Shown here one piece after another: positions 8,621 through 14,798 of a DNA stretch of 27,029 nucleotides (its first letter is position 1; the number at the start of each line of letters is the position of its first letter). Position numbers and translations under genes: made by a program. This DNA comes from a virus. A model generated the notes under the pieces. It was not told the DNA's origin. It saw only the letters and a list, made by a program, of their open reading frames with translations, and searched no databases. The stretch spans positions 1-27,029 of IMG/VR virus record IMGVR_UViG_3300025155_000035. The stretch is one strand, 5' to 3'.

Positions 8621-8845
8621 CTACGAAACTTGTCCTAACCTGTCAACAGCGAGGGTTGGAATCTCGAACTCAGCCCAGGAGACCTGACCTCGGCGGGGTG
8701 CGTTCGGGACCTCGAACTCTCCCCACGAGACTTGGGCTTCACGAGGTGCGGTCGGTACCTCCAGTTCCGCCCAGGAGACCTGGCCTTCTCTTGGAGCGTT
8801 AGGTACCTCGAACTCAGCCCAGGAAACCTGGCCGATGCGTGGCGC
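8405..8845 (-). repeat. Nine tandem ~48-bp coding repeats (QVSWAEFEVP)
   Basis: Nine tandem units of about 16 codons encode the consensus APRxGQVSWAEFEVPN. Units differ at the DNA level, mainly by synonymous or conservative changes. The spacing is 16 residues, with 17 in the fifth and eighth units. The fifth unit carries TAG in place of the Trp codon. The array spans the amber codon in one continuous frame. Confidence 0.9.
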
Positions 8846-9469
8846 AGCCACTTCCGAGATGGCCACCGCCACCAACGCAACGTCATCGTTTCCACCCGAC
8901 CAGCCGATGGTGTGATCCGAGGCATCAACTGTCGTTTCATAGCAGGAAACCCCACACCAAGACCCAAAATCCTGGTCCTGATCCCGAGTGTTCCCCGTCA
9001 CTTCTGTCAGGCTTGCAGGCTCAGCCAGACCGCTACCTATCAGAGCGAGGCTTAGCTTTTCCCGTCCTCCTGCTTGGAGCGTAAGCTGAGGGTTGGCGGT
9101 GTTGTTCTCAACAACATCGAAATCAATGACTTCAAGATCGGCACTACCCGACAACTCCCATACGACAAAGTAGATGTCAGTGGTTGTGGCGCCTATGAGA
9201 TCGGCAACAACGTCTTGTGTGCCTGCTGGAACACCCGTACCCAAGAACCAAAGTTGGGACGTGTTGGCTTCGCCCGCCGTGTCTTGTGCTTGCACCACCA
9301 GGGAGAGGCTTTGGCCTCCATAGGTAATAGTGTTGACAAGGACGGTGGTGGCCGCATGGATAACCCCGACAACTATACCTTGCGGGGTGCCTCCCGCATA
9401 GCTGAACGTATACGGGTCCTCAACACCAGTTCTGAGGGATTCTGCGGAGGCTACCCTGGCAACAGCCAT
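8621..9469 (-). CDS. Virion-type protein with C-terminal Trp repeats, ends at amber
   Basis: The protein has 282 residues to the TAG at 8621, or 372 if that codon is read. The start is ATG with AGGATAGG upstream. Residues 1-205 form a beta-rich domain (TFSYAGGTPQGIVVGVI, VNTITYGGQSLSLV, DIYFVVWELSG), similar in style to jelly-roll modules of phage structural proteins. From about residue 209 it runs into tandem repeats APRxGQVSWAEFEVPN. It sits among other short beta-rich genes between terminase and portal. A surface fibre, decoration or carbohydrate-binding role is plausible but unproven. The amber codon would give a four-and-a-half-repeat short form and possibly a nine-repeat long form. Confidence 0.82.
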   Translation of the reverse strand: MAVARVASAESLRTGVEDPYTFSYAGGTPQGIVVGVIHAATTVLVNTITYGGQSLSLVVQAQDTAGEANTSQLWFLGTGVPAGTQDVVADLIGATTTDIYFVVWELSGSADLEVIDFDVVENNTANPQLTLQAGGREKLSLALIGSGLAEPASLTEVTGNTRDQDQDFGSWCGVSCYETTVDASDHTIGWSGGNDDVALVAVAISEVAAPRIGQVSWAEFEVPNAPREGQVSWAELEVPTAPREAQVSWGEFEVPNAPRRGQVSWAEFEIPTLAVDRLGQVS

Positions 9470-9482
9470 AGCGGCCTATCCT

Positions 9483-9926
9483 CTAAACTTGGTTCGCTAC
9501 AAAGCGCAGGAACAGATTGGTGTAATCGGTGATCGCATCGGCTTCGCCACCGGACAAGGTGAAGGACCCTGCCGTCCAGCCATTCGGAATGTTGGTATGA
9601 ACCTCCGAATGGATCAGAGTTCCGGGAGTCCCCTCGTTGACGTAGTCTTGACGTAGCTGCACGGTGAGGTCGATCTGTGCTCCACCTGCGGCATCCTTCT
9701 GGTAGGCATATCTGACAATATGTCCCGTCGAGAGGACAGGGTCTTCAAGGGTGGTGAGCTTGGTGACATACACGTCCGAAGTTGGGGCTGAAGGCGACTT
9801 GATGAAGTCCACATTGTCCTGAGTGACCTCGTCAATCTCAAGGTACATGTCTACCGACGTGTCATCGTCTTCGACCCATCCGTCTGCGTTGTAGGTGTCG
9901 GCGCTAGGGCGCCCGAACTGTACTAT
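9483..9926 (-). CDS. Beta-rich virion-type protein, probable ATA start
   Basis: From the first ATG (9848) the protein has 121 residues. The conserved-looking part begins earlier: IVQFGRPSADTYNADGWV precedes MYLEIDEVTQDNVDFI. The RPSAD...GW...IDE layout is one I recall as the N-terminus of this kind of phage structural protein. In this frame there is no ATG, GTG or TTG upstream of 9848 before the in-frame TAG. An ATA at 9924-9926 lies 6 nt after a GGGAG site and overlaps the previous stop (ATAG), so I place the start there, giving 147 residues. The rest has RYAYQKDAAGGAQIDLTVQLRQ and GWTAGSFTLSGGEADAI, strand-rich and enzyme-motif free. Confidence 0.65.
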   Translation of the reverse strand: MVQFGRPSADTYNADGWVEDDDTSVDMYLEIDEVTQDNVDFIKSPSAPTSDVYVTKLTTLEDPVLSTGHIVRYAYQKDAAGGAQIDLTVQLRQDYVNEGTPGTLIHSEVHTNIPNGWTAGSFTLSGGEADAITDYTNLFLRFVANQV

Positions 9927-10045
9927 GGCCTTCTCCCTCTATAGAGCTTCGACCACTTGAAGCGGCCGAGCTTGAATCCAAAATTGGGACTGAACCTGAC
10001 GTAATTGCCCGCCAGGTTGCCGATGAAATGTATCCTCTTTGCCAC
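9923..10045 (-). CDS. Small basic protein (40 residues)
   Basis: This gene is not in the usual length range and was found by reading the gap. A GTG at 10045, 4 nt after the previous gene, opens a 40-residue frame (VAKRIHFIGNLAGN... ending LYRGRRP). It is rich in Arg, Lys and Phe. GGAG lies 12 nt before the GTG. Its TAG stop overlaps the ATA of the following gene, so the two may be translationally coupled. The function is unknown; the charge suggests binding to DNA or to an acidic virion surface. Confidence 0.55.
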   Translation of the reverse strand: MAKRIHFIGNLAGNYVRFSPNFGFKLGRFKWSKLYRGRRP

Positions 10046-10049
10046 TCTC

Positions 10050-10361
10050 TTAGACTCCCTCGTACACAAAACCAATGGACCCACCCACCTGTATGGCAGC
10101 AGACAGGTTCAGATTCACACCGGCACCCACGCTGGCTTTGGCGATACCGTGTTCAACACCGGCTGCAACACCACTGTTGGCCACAAAAGACATTCCACCC
10201 ATCACGGGGTATCCCACCGTGTCGTTTAGGGTGACAACAACAACACCGGATGCTACCAGTGTGAGGCTGACGATGAGAATACGGTGGTTGGCCCTGCCAG
10301 GGATGACAAGGTTGTCGCCCAAGGCCGACACGTCAATGGAATTGAACAAGGCACGGAGCAT
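10050..10361 (-). CDS. Small beta-sandwich virion-type protein
   Basis: This 103-residue protein has alternating hydrophobic strands (ILIVSLTLVASGVVVVTLND, NLNLSAAIQVGGSIGFVYEG) and no cysteines. Proteins of this size ending in a ...l.ls.a..v.G...Y.. pattern recur next to phage terminase and tail genes and are thought to be virion parts. It starts 29 nt after the large terminase stop. A decoration or fibre-associated role is inferred from context. Confidence 0.7.
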   Translation of the reverse strand: MLRALFNSIDVSALGDNLVIPGRANHRILIVSLTLVASGVVVVTLNDTVGYPVMGGMSFVANSGVAAGVEHGIAKASVGAGVNLNLSAAIQVGGSIGFVYEGV

Positions 10362-10389
10362 CCTAATAACTAGCCTAAGAAGTCCAGAT

Positions 10390-12174
10390 TCAGATGGTGA
10401 ATGAGCGCTCCCGGCGTCGTGAACGCCTCTTGTTGATCCCCAGGTCGAGAAGACTCAGGGGTCGCTCATCCTCGTCGGCAAAGCCGAGGTCGATGATGTC
10501 CTTGAACGTGACTGGCTTCCACTCCTGGGGCTCTTTCCATACAATCGGGAACTGACCGACTTCGAGAACACCCTGGTACCCGCCTAGCATGGCGATGACC
10601 ATGTCGTCCTTGTTCCCCTCGGAAGCCTCATAGCCTCGCTTGGACTTGATGAAGGTCCCCGCTTGAGCGAGGAACCTCTCGTCATGCAGGATGATCGTGT
10701 CGTCTCGGAGAGCCTTGATGAACTCGAAGATCATCTTCGGTTTGGTGGCCACGGTCGTCTGCCAGCCCAGCTTGGGGGTTCGGTCAGACTTCGGAATTTC
10801 GGCCACATGGGCCATCCGGTAGATTCGTGGATAGTGAAGATACTTCCACAGATCGTTGATTGGAAGGATGCCCTGGTTGTTCCGCTCGGGCATCATCAGC
10901 GCCCACATGTACCACTCCCCTATCTTGTAGAGCAGTTCCCCGAGATTCTCGATCGGGTAGTGGCCCACATAGGAGGCAACCTGTTCTAGGGTGTTGGAGT
11001 TCCACACAGTGACGGCCGTCTCATCGCCATGAGGGAGACCCTCGGCGGTGTCGGCAAAGACGACGTAGTTGGGCTCCCGAAGCATATAGCCCTTCTCGGG
11101 GTCTCGCTCGATCTCGGGCGGCTTCCATACCCACAGTTCGTTGTATGAGGTCTCGCCATCGTTGAGGAACCGGCGCCATTGCCACGATTCGTCATCTGTC
11201 ACCCACGCATCCAGGTCAATGCGGTAGGCTGGGGGTCCACCATGCTGGGTGTAGTGCTCACGCAGGATGTCCATTGGGAGGACAGTGAGTCCGGTCTTGG
11301 CAAACATCTCCTCGGGGGTGGCCGGGTACTCCTGGTAGAACTCCGGTTCGTTGCCTCGATAAAGCCGCTTCTGGCGATCGTACCACGCCTGCGTCCGGCC
11401 GGGGACCACCCACCAAGGATGAAAGATGGGATGCCACTCAGAGTCAGAGAGTTGGGAGTCCTGCCACTTCTCGTGAAAGAAGTTGCCCATGCCCTTGCCA
11501 GTGGAGATGTTGTAGAGAGGACCGTAGCAGAGGGGGTCGAGTGCGGTGAACACCTCGGCCGGATATGCCTGGTGAGCGGACTCGTCCATGACAACCCCAT
11601 AGACCACATCTCCACGAGCCACGTTGGGAGTGGAGACGACAGAGTCGATGCGGCTGCCATTGGCGAACTCCATCGACTCCTTGTTGTCGTTGACGAGGAA
11701 CTGTGGGACCCCCGCCTTGTCGGCAAGCATCTGGCGGAACCAGACAGGCAGCTTCAGATAGGGCGTCTTGGCTCGGTTGATGAGAGTGCGCTGAGCATCG
11801 GGCTCGGTTTGAGAAACGACCAGCCAGGGGTGCCAAGACTGGAACAGAGCATCATGAACAGCCCCGCCCACAACCTGCGTAGTCTGCCCGATCTGCCGGG
11901 CCTTCCCTGCGATACCACGCCATCGAGACTCGGTGAAGCCAGGGGCCAACCACTCCTCTGTCTCGTACTGATAGTCCCTCAGCCTGAACTTGACCCACTT
12001 CTGAGTGTCCGGCTCGAATACCATCCAGAACTGATTGAAGAACCAGACCCGGTCGGCGGCAGCCTTACGGAAGGCTAGCTCCCGGAAAACAGCGAGTAGA
12101 TCAGGTCGGATATTCGACTGATCCCCAATGGTGTCTACATCGAAGTCTTGGGGGAGCTTACTCAGCGTTGTCAA
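10390..12174 (-). CDS. terL: Terminase large subunit
   Basis: This 594-residue protein is the ATP-driven packaging motor and headful/cos nuclease. The ATPase has a Walker A-type GKARQIGQTT at residues 90-99, Walker B YGVVMDES at 192-199 and a coupling motif NISTGKG near 222-228. The RNase H-like nuclease has acidic residues at D375 (VVFADTAEG), E430 (MMPERNNQG) and D523-D524 (GNKDDMVIA). The usual Walker A Lys before Thr is Gln here; an Arg/Lys pair earlier in the loop may substitute. The start appears to be TTG at 12174, as no ATG or GTG is close, and it overlaps the small subunit gene by 17 nt. Confidence 0.93.
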   Translation of the reverse strand: MTTLSKLPQDFDVDTIGDQSNIRPDLLAVFRELAFRKAAADRVWFFNQFWMVFEPDTQKWVKFRLRDYQYETEEWLAPGFTESRWRGIAGKARQIGQTTQVVGGAVHDALFQSWHPWLVVSQTEPDAQRTLINRAKTPYLKLPVWFRQMLADKAGVPQFLVNDNKESMEFANGSRIDSVVSTPNVARGDVVYGVVMDESAHQAYPAEVFTALDPLCYGPLYNISTGKGMGNFFHEKWQDSQLSDSEWHPIFHPWWVVPGRTQAWYDRQKRLYRGNEPEFYQEYPATPEEMFAKTGLTVLPMDILREHYTQHGGPPAYRIDLDAWVTDDESWQWRRFLNDGETSYNELWVWKPPEIERDPEKGYMLREPNYVVFADTAEGLPHGDETAVTVWNSNTLEQVASYVGHYPIENLGELLYKIGEWYMWALMMPERNNQGILPINDLWKYLHYPRIYRMAHVAEIPKSDRTPKLGWQTTVATKPKMIFEFIKALRDDTIILHDERFLAQAGTFIKSKRGYEASEGNKDDMVIAMLGGYQGVLEVGQFPIVWKEPQEWKPVTFKDIIDLGFADEDERPLSLLDLGINKRRSRRRERSFTI

Positions 12175-12703
12175 GAGACCCGGCCTGCTGGAAAATCTGG
12201 AGAGCCACGTCCATCAACTGCTGGTCGGTCAAGTCTTTGAGATTGAGGTCTTCGGTTCTGACATTGTCAGTACGCTCCACCCAATCCAGCAATGTCTTCG
12301 CAGCGGACACGGCAGCCGAAGCAGACACTACACGAACCTCCCCTCCATGAGTTGTCTCGTAGGCTCGGCCGGTGGCGATGTCACGCAGGCTGGCCAGGAC
12401 CTCCGTGAGGCTCACCGTCTTGAAGGATGCTCTGGCTCGCTCGGTCAACTCCCGCTGGACGTAGGGCTCACGGTCGTAGTTGTTGAGGGTATTGTACGTT
12501 ACCCCAAGCTGCTCAGCGAGAGCAGTTTTTGTCTTCGGCTCTCTATTACTCGGCGGCAGGAGGAGCCATTCGACGTAGGCTGCCATGCGCTCCCGCTTGT
12601 CCTCCGAGCCCGTCTTGAACGACTCGCCCTCACGCATCCCGTTGACCGGGTTGACTATTGGGGCCTTAGTTAGCACCTCTGTTGAGCGCTCGTTCAATGT
12701 CAT
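12158..12703 (-). CDS. terS: Terminase small subunit
   Basis: This 181-residue protein should recognise phage DNA and hand it to the large subunit. Residues 55-80 (KTKTALAEQLGVTYNTLNNYDRE) form a helix-turn-helix typical of terminase small subunits of the phBC6A51 type. The following part is helical with an oligomerisation-like segment, then the motif DLNLKDLTDQQLMDVALQIFQ near the C-terminus. It sits directly before the large subunit. The ATG at 12703 abuts GGAG with no spacing. A TTG at 12697 would be 6 nt from it and may be the true start. Confidence 0.82.
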   Translation of the reverse strand: MTLNERSTEVLTKAPIVNPVNGMREGESFKTGSEDKRERMAAYVEWLLLPPSNREPKTKTALAEQLGVTYNTLNNYDREPYVQRELTERARASFKTVSLTEVLASLRDIATGRAYETTHGGEVRVVSASAAVSAAKTLLDWVERTDNVRTEDLNLKDLTDQQLMDVALQIFQQAGSLDNAE

Positions 12704-13001
12704 CTCCTGTCAGAATCATATCGAGTCGGGTGTGGAACTCCCTCATCAGGGTTTCCTCTGTGGAGAGCGCCGGACCATCCTCACGTTGACCCTGTGCTAC
12801 CTGGCGAAGGTATCGGGTGACTTGACTGTGCTCGGTTCGGTCCAGCGTTCTCCGCTCAGACCAACCGCAAGAGTGGATCAGGAGGTACTCCAGGCCGTCA
12901 AGGGCTGGCACCACCTGTCGAACATGTTGCTCGACGGTGATTTCACCGCCACACCTGGGGCAGACCCCGAGAACTCCTCTCACGAAAATCATTGGTCTCA
13001 T
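12666..13001 (-). CDS. Zinc-ribbon-like small protein
   Basis: This 111-residue protein opens with a hydrophobic strand and CPRCGGEI (C-x2-C), followed by a possible second half HSCGW about 30 residues later, so it may hold one zinc. The remainder is charged and helical (LSTEETLMREFHTRLDMIL). It overlaps the terminase small subunit start by 38 nt. Its place at the head of the terminase genes hints at a packaging accessory or regulator, without direct evidence. Confidence 0.65.
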   Translation of the reverse strand: MRPMIFVRGVLGVCPRCGGEITVEQHVRQVVPALDGLEYLLIHSCGWSERRTLDRTEHSQVTRYLRQVAQGQREDGPALSTEETLMREFHTRLDMILTGDDIERALNRGAN

Positions 13002-13005
13002 AGAA

Positions 13006-13239
13006 CTACTCGGTTTGGTCCAGGATCAGGTGGGTAATCATCCAGCGGTTGCCGTCCTTGTCAGTCCAAGTGTGGTGTACGGCGGGGACCCTAGCGTACT
13101 TCCGCCGCTCCCGTCGTAGCCAATCATCGGTAAGAGTGTCCGAAGGAAACAGCCCGAAGGTGGACCGCTCAGTCCTGTTTGGTGGGCAATCGCATGGAGG
13201 CGAGAAAATCCCGGATTCCGACTGTTCGTGCGTAGGCAT
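13006..13239 (-). CDS. Hypothetical protein (77 residues)
   Basis: The family is not recognised. The start at 13239 is backed by a strong GGAGG 4 nt before ATG, although this makes the gene overlap the preceding one by 71 nt. The C-terminal half (HHTWTDKDGNRWMITHLILDQ) looks like a small beta hairpin. The N-terminus has a CDCPP segment. It lies 4 nt before the zinc-ribbon-like gene. Confidence 0.6.
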   Translation of the reverse strand: MPTHEQSESGIFSPPCDCPPNRTERSTFGLFPSDTLTDDWLRRERRKYARVPAVHHTWTDKDGNRWMITHLILDQTE

Positions 13240-13390
13240 GGACCCTCCTCAGATGTTTCTTAGTGCCGATCCGGCTAGGACGACCACCGGGGGTGTAGTA
13301 GAAGCCGCACACCGCACAGCGGTATCCGACGAAGTCCCCGTTCGAGGCATAGAGACGGTGGACGGGAGTGTGATGTAAATGCTTACTCAT
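13169..13390 (-). CDS. Hypothetical Cys/His protein (73 residues)
   Basis: I chose the ATG at 13390, which overlaps the stop of the membrane micropeptide gene (ATGA), over an upstream ATG that would cover that gene. The protein has YRCAVCGFYYTPGG followed by TKKHLRRVH. That is a C-x2-C plus H-x4-H arrangement, a C2H2-like zinc finger with a basic tail. Nucleic-acid binding is plausible. Confidence 0.6.
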   Translation of the reverse strand: MSKHLHHTPVHRLYASNGDFVGYRCAVCGFYYTPGGRPSRIGTKKHLRRVHAYARTVGIRDFLASMRLPTKQD

Positions 13391-13497
13391 GTCTCCGACA
13401 GGAACATCCAGAAGACGAACCCGATCGCCACCCACTGGAGGCTCACTAGAACCCACGCCACAATCGTATTCCAGTTCCAGTATTTGACAGGCTTCAT
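13387..13497 (-). CDS. Membrane micropeptide (36 residues)
   Basis: This short frame was found by reading the gap between neighbours. It begins MKPVKYWNWNT and continues with one long hydrophobic segment (IVAWVLVSLQWVAIGFVFWM), then ends LSET. It overlaps both the upstream stop and the downstream start as ATGA, which strongly suggests a real coupled gene. The positive N-terminus predicts an N-in single-pass peptide. The function is unknown; phages use such peptides for lysis timing or exclusion. Confidence 0.6.
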   Translation of the reverse strand: MKPVKYWNWNTIVAWVLVSLQWVAIGFVFWMFLSET

Positions 13498-13751
13498 TCA
13501 CCACCCATCAGTAGATCGTGGCGCAACATCACCGCAAGCATCTTGGCCGTCCTGATGTCGAGAGTGATGCCAAGAGCCTCGATAGGGCCAGATGGTCCAT
13601 ACTCCTCAAAGACCCGTACTCGCATGGGACGAGGTCCCTCGTCCTCCTCCCCACCATTCCTGATGATTGTGTGGCGCCCCTTCAAGAAGAAGGTGTACCT
13701 GGCCTCACCCTGCTCGAACTCTCCATTCAACGAATACTCCTGCGTTATCAC
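13494..13751 (-). CDS. Hypothetical protein (85 residues)
   Basis: The family is not recognised. The protein is strand-rich at first (ARYTFFLKGRHTIIRNGG, MRVRVFEEYG), then has a helix with TAKMLAVMLRHDLLM. No cysteines or catalytic motif are seen. It overlaps neighbours by ATGA-type junctions on both sides, so it belongs to the same transcript. Confidence 0.65.
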   Translation of the reverse strand: MITQEYSLNGEFEQGEARYTFFLKGRHTIIRNGGEEDEGPRPMRVRVFEEYGPSGPIEALGITLDIRTAKMLAVMLRHDLLMGGE

Positions 13752-14092
13752 AGTCCCTCCGCATCGTCCCCAAGAGCCTCCAGGTTGTTGGCCATATGCT
13801 CGGCCATGTGCTGATCGAAGTCGGCCAACTGCTCCTCAGTGAAGACTGAAAGAATCTGGACCACTGTGTACTGGTCCTTGAACTCGGTCGGGAAGACGAA
13901 GTGTTGAACCCCGGTGAACCGACGTGGGTCGATCTCCAGATCGGGATACTCAACAATCCCAGCCAGACCGAAAGGACCGTCCTCGGCCATGATCGGATTG
14001 TCGGAGGTTCCAATGTTCTCACCGAACTTGGGCACATCGACGGTCTTCGACCGGACGATGATCTGGTTGCTAGCGAGCTTCATGCAGGTCAT
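13748..14092 (-). CDS. Hypothetical protein, first gene of the minus-strand block
   Basis: From the ATG at 14092 the protein has 114 residues; a second ATG is at 14083 and an unlikely one at 14173. There is no ribosome binding site, but a promoter-like pair places the transcript start within a few bases of 14092, so the gene may be leaderless. The sequence has QIIVRSKTVDVPKFGE, then strands to FPTEFKDQYTVVQILSVF, then an acidic helix with repeated AEHMANNLEAL. The family is unknown. Being first in the block it could be expressed strongly. Confidence 0.6.
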   Translation of the reverse strand: MTCMKLASNQIIVRSKTVDVPKFGENIGTSDNPIMAEDGPFGLAGIVEYPDLEIDPRRFTGVQHFVFPTEFKDQYTVVQILSVFTEEQLADFDQHMAEHMANNLEALGDDAEGL

Positions 14093-14110
14093 TCTACGGA
14101 CCATCGTAGA
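14093..14110. promoter_or_regulatory. Inverted repeat at the divergent start, possible operator
   Basis: TCTACG and CGTAGA form a perfect 6-bp inverted repeat with a 6-nt spacer. It overlaps the predicted -10 box of the minus-strand promoter and lies upstream of the plus-strand frame at 14120. The placement suits a repressor site, but no binding protein is known. Confidence 0.3.
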
Positions 14111-14131
14111 CTTGTCTGCATGAGAGAACAA
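14103..14131 (-). promoter_or_regulatory. Candidate promoter for the minus-strand block
   Basis: On the minus strand TTGTTC (14126-14131) and TACGAT (14103-14108) are separated by exactly 17 nt. The predicted start lies a few bases before the ATG at 14092, giving an almost leaderless message. Both boxes are imperfect matches to the sigma-70 consensus. Confidence 0.35.
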
Positions 14132-14329
14132 GACCGCATCGACATAGACGAGCCCGGCAGGCCCGGCTACCACGGATCAGGACTCGGCCAGTACAGCGTC
14201 GGACGATCCATCCCCGAACCGTTCAGTCCGCTGCCCGAGCCAGACCGGGAGGACCCCGGCTACCGGGAGCACCGGAATCTGGTGGAGGCCCGGATTGCCC
14301 GTTCGACCACGCCCAACATCATCGTCTGA
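14120..14329 (+). CDS. Small Pro/Asp-rich protein, possibly the first rightward gene
   Basis: This 69-residue frame begins MREQDRIDIDEPGRPGY. It has GSGLGQYS near residue 20, an acidic Pro-rich centre, and ends TTPNIIV. Third codon positions are strongly G/C, as in a real gene. The stop is immediately followed by a strong hairpin. A GxGQY[ST] motif also occurs in the 14948-15178 protein. Against it, there is no clear ribosome binding site and the frame overlaps the predicted promoter of the opposite strand. The function is unknown. Confidence 0.5.
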   Translation: MREQDRIDIDEPGRPGYHGSGLGQYSVGRSIPEPFSPLPEPDREDPGYREHRNLVEARIARSTTPNIIV

Positions 14330-14358
14330 CCAAAGTAGTTGCGCCAGTCAACTACTGG
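14330..14358 (+). terminator. Strong hairpin directly after the 14120 gene
   Basis: AGTAGTTG (14334-14341) and CAACTACT (14349-14356) form a perfect 8-bp stem with a 7-nt loop. CC/GG just outside can extend it past a two-base bulge. It begins 1 nt after the TGA. No T run follows, so Rho-independent termination is uncertain; RNA-end protection or a DNA-level role is also possible. Confidence 0.4.
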
Positions 14359-14500
14359 ACCAACACGACCTAGTATAGAGACGTACATTCAGGCAACTGA
14401 GTAGCCGGTACAGGTGAAGGCGGTATCGAGCCCCGAAAAGCCCACTCCCCCGTAAGGGGTGTTCAGGAGACACGCAAGGTGGGTACCCAAGGCCAGTCAA

Positions 14501-14569
14501 ATGAAGCCGATCACGAGAAATCCTGCCTCCGCAGGTCAAATAGGCACAGCGCCTACTAGCTCGCTTCAT
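14501..14569. ncRNA. Candidate multibranch RNA or DNA element
   Basis: ATGAAGC (14501-14507) pairs perfectly with GCTTCAT (14563-14569). Inside lie two perfect 5-bp hairpins, CCTGC-CTCC-GCAGG (14522-14535) and TAGGC-ACAGC-GCCTA (14541-14555). GAG/CTC (14515-14517 with 14560-14562) could extend the closing stem. The whole folds as a compact three-way junction of 69 nt. It lacks tRNA T-loop and anticodon features. The strand is undetermined. Confidence 0.4.
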
Positions 14570-14603
14570 CCCAAAGAGATCAAGAGCCCCCAATTCAACA
14601 TGA

Positions 14604-14627
14604 GGCCGAGCTTAGAGATGCTCGGCC
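14604..14627. repeat. 8-bp inverted repeat GGCCGAGC/GCTCGGCC
   Basis: This is a perfect 8-bp inverted repeat with an 8-nt spacer (TTAGAGAT). There is no T run on either side, so it is not a typical terminator. It may be an operator or part of a folded transcript. Confidence 0.6.
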
Positions 14628-14641
14628 ACCAGTAACACACA

Positions 14642-14679
14642 GAGGGACCCAAATAAAAATTGCCTGGAAGGGGTCCCTC
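14642..14679. repeat. 9-bp inverted repeat flanking an A/T-rich loop
   Basis: GAGGGACCC and GGGTCCCTC are perfect 9-bp arms around a 20-nt spacer that holds the only strongly A/T-rich run of the region (AAATAAAAATT). This layout, stable arms around an easily melted centre, would suit an origin or an extruded hairpin. It is inference from shape only. Confidence 0.6.
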
Positions 14680-14716
14680 CTCATTTCACCTGGGAATGGC
14701 CCCCCCGTACAGGTGG

Positions 14717-14746
14717 ATGGGATGATTCCACTATCTTGCATCCCAT
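14717..14746. repeat. 8-bp inverted repeat ATGGGATG/CATCCCAT
   Basis: Perfect 8-bp arms are separated by 14 nt, and a 6-bp inverted repeat CACCTG/CAGGTG (14687-14715) lies just before. Both sit about 20-75 nt upstream of the promoter-like boxes for the rightward genes, where a regulator would bind. Confidence 0.55.
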
Positions 14747-14762
14747 GATAGCGCCCCTAGAG

Positions 14763-14791
14763 TACAATTCTGGCACGGCTACTGCTATGCT
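14763..14791 (+). promoter_or_regulatory. Candidate early promoter for the rightward genes
   Basis: Two -10-like boxes occur: TACAAT (14763-14768) and the extended TGCTATGCT (14783-14791). The second would start the message at or next to the ATG at 14799, which has no ribosome binding site, so a leaderless message is likely. Neither has a good -35 box at 17 nt. Confidence 0.35.
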
Positions 14792-14798
14792 TTGCTCC

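Larger units (their letters stand above)
14359..14798. other. Structured intergenic region between divergent blocks
   Basis: About 440 nt lack a convincing gene; a minus-strand frame here (14348-14593) is Cys/Arg/Leu-rich, has no binding site and looks random. The stretch holds at least five inverted repeats, a possible three-way junction and promoter-like boxes before 14799. A 10-bp palindrome TGGGTACCCA is at about 14480-14489. Such density suggests a regulatory hub, a replication origin or a structured transcript. I cannot decide between them. Confidence 0.6.

Noticed and set aside
8405-8845. Regular ~48-bp repeats that could suggest a CRISPR array
   Set aside because: There are no variable spacers. 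The units are contiguous, drift gradually and keep a single reading frame with synonymous changes, so they are protein repeats.
14348-14593. An 81-codon minus-strand frame in the divergent region
   Set aside because: The product is rich in Cys, Arg and Leu without pattern, lacks a binding site and crosses the three-way-junction element.
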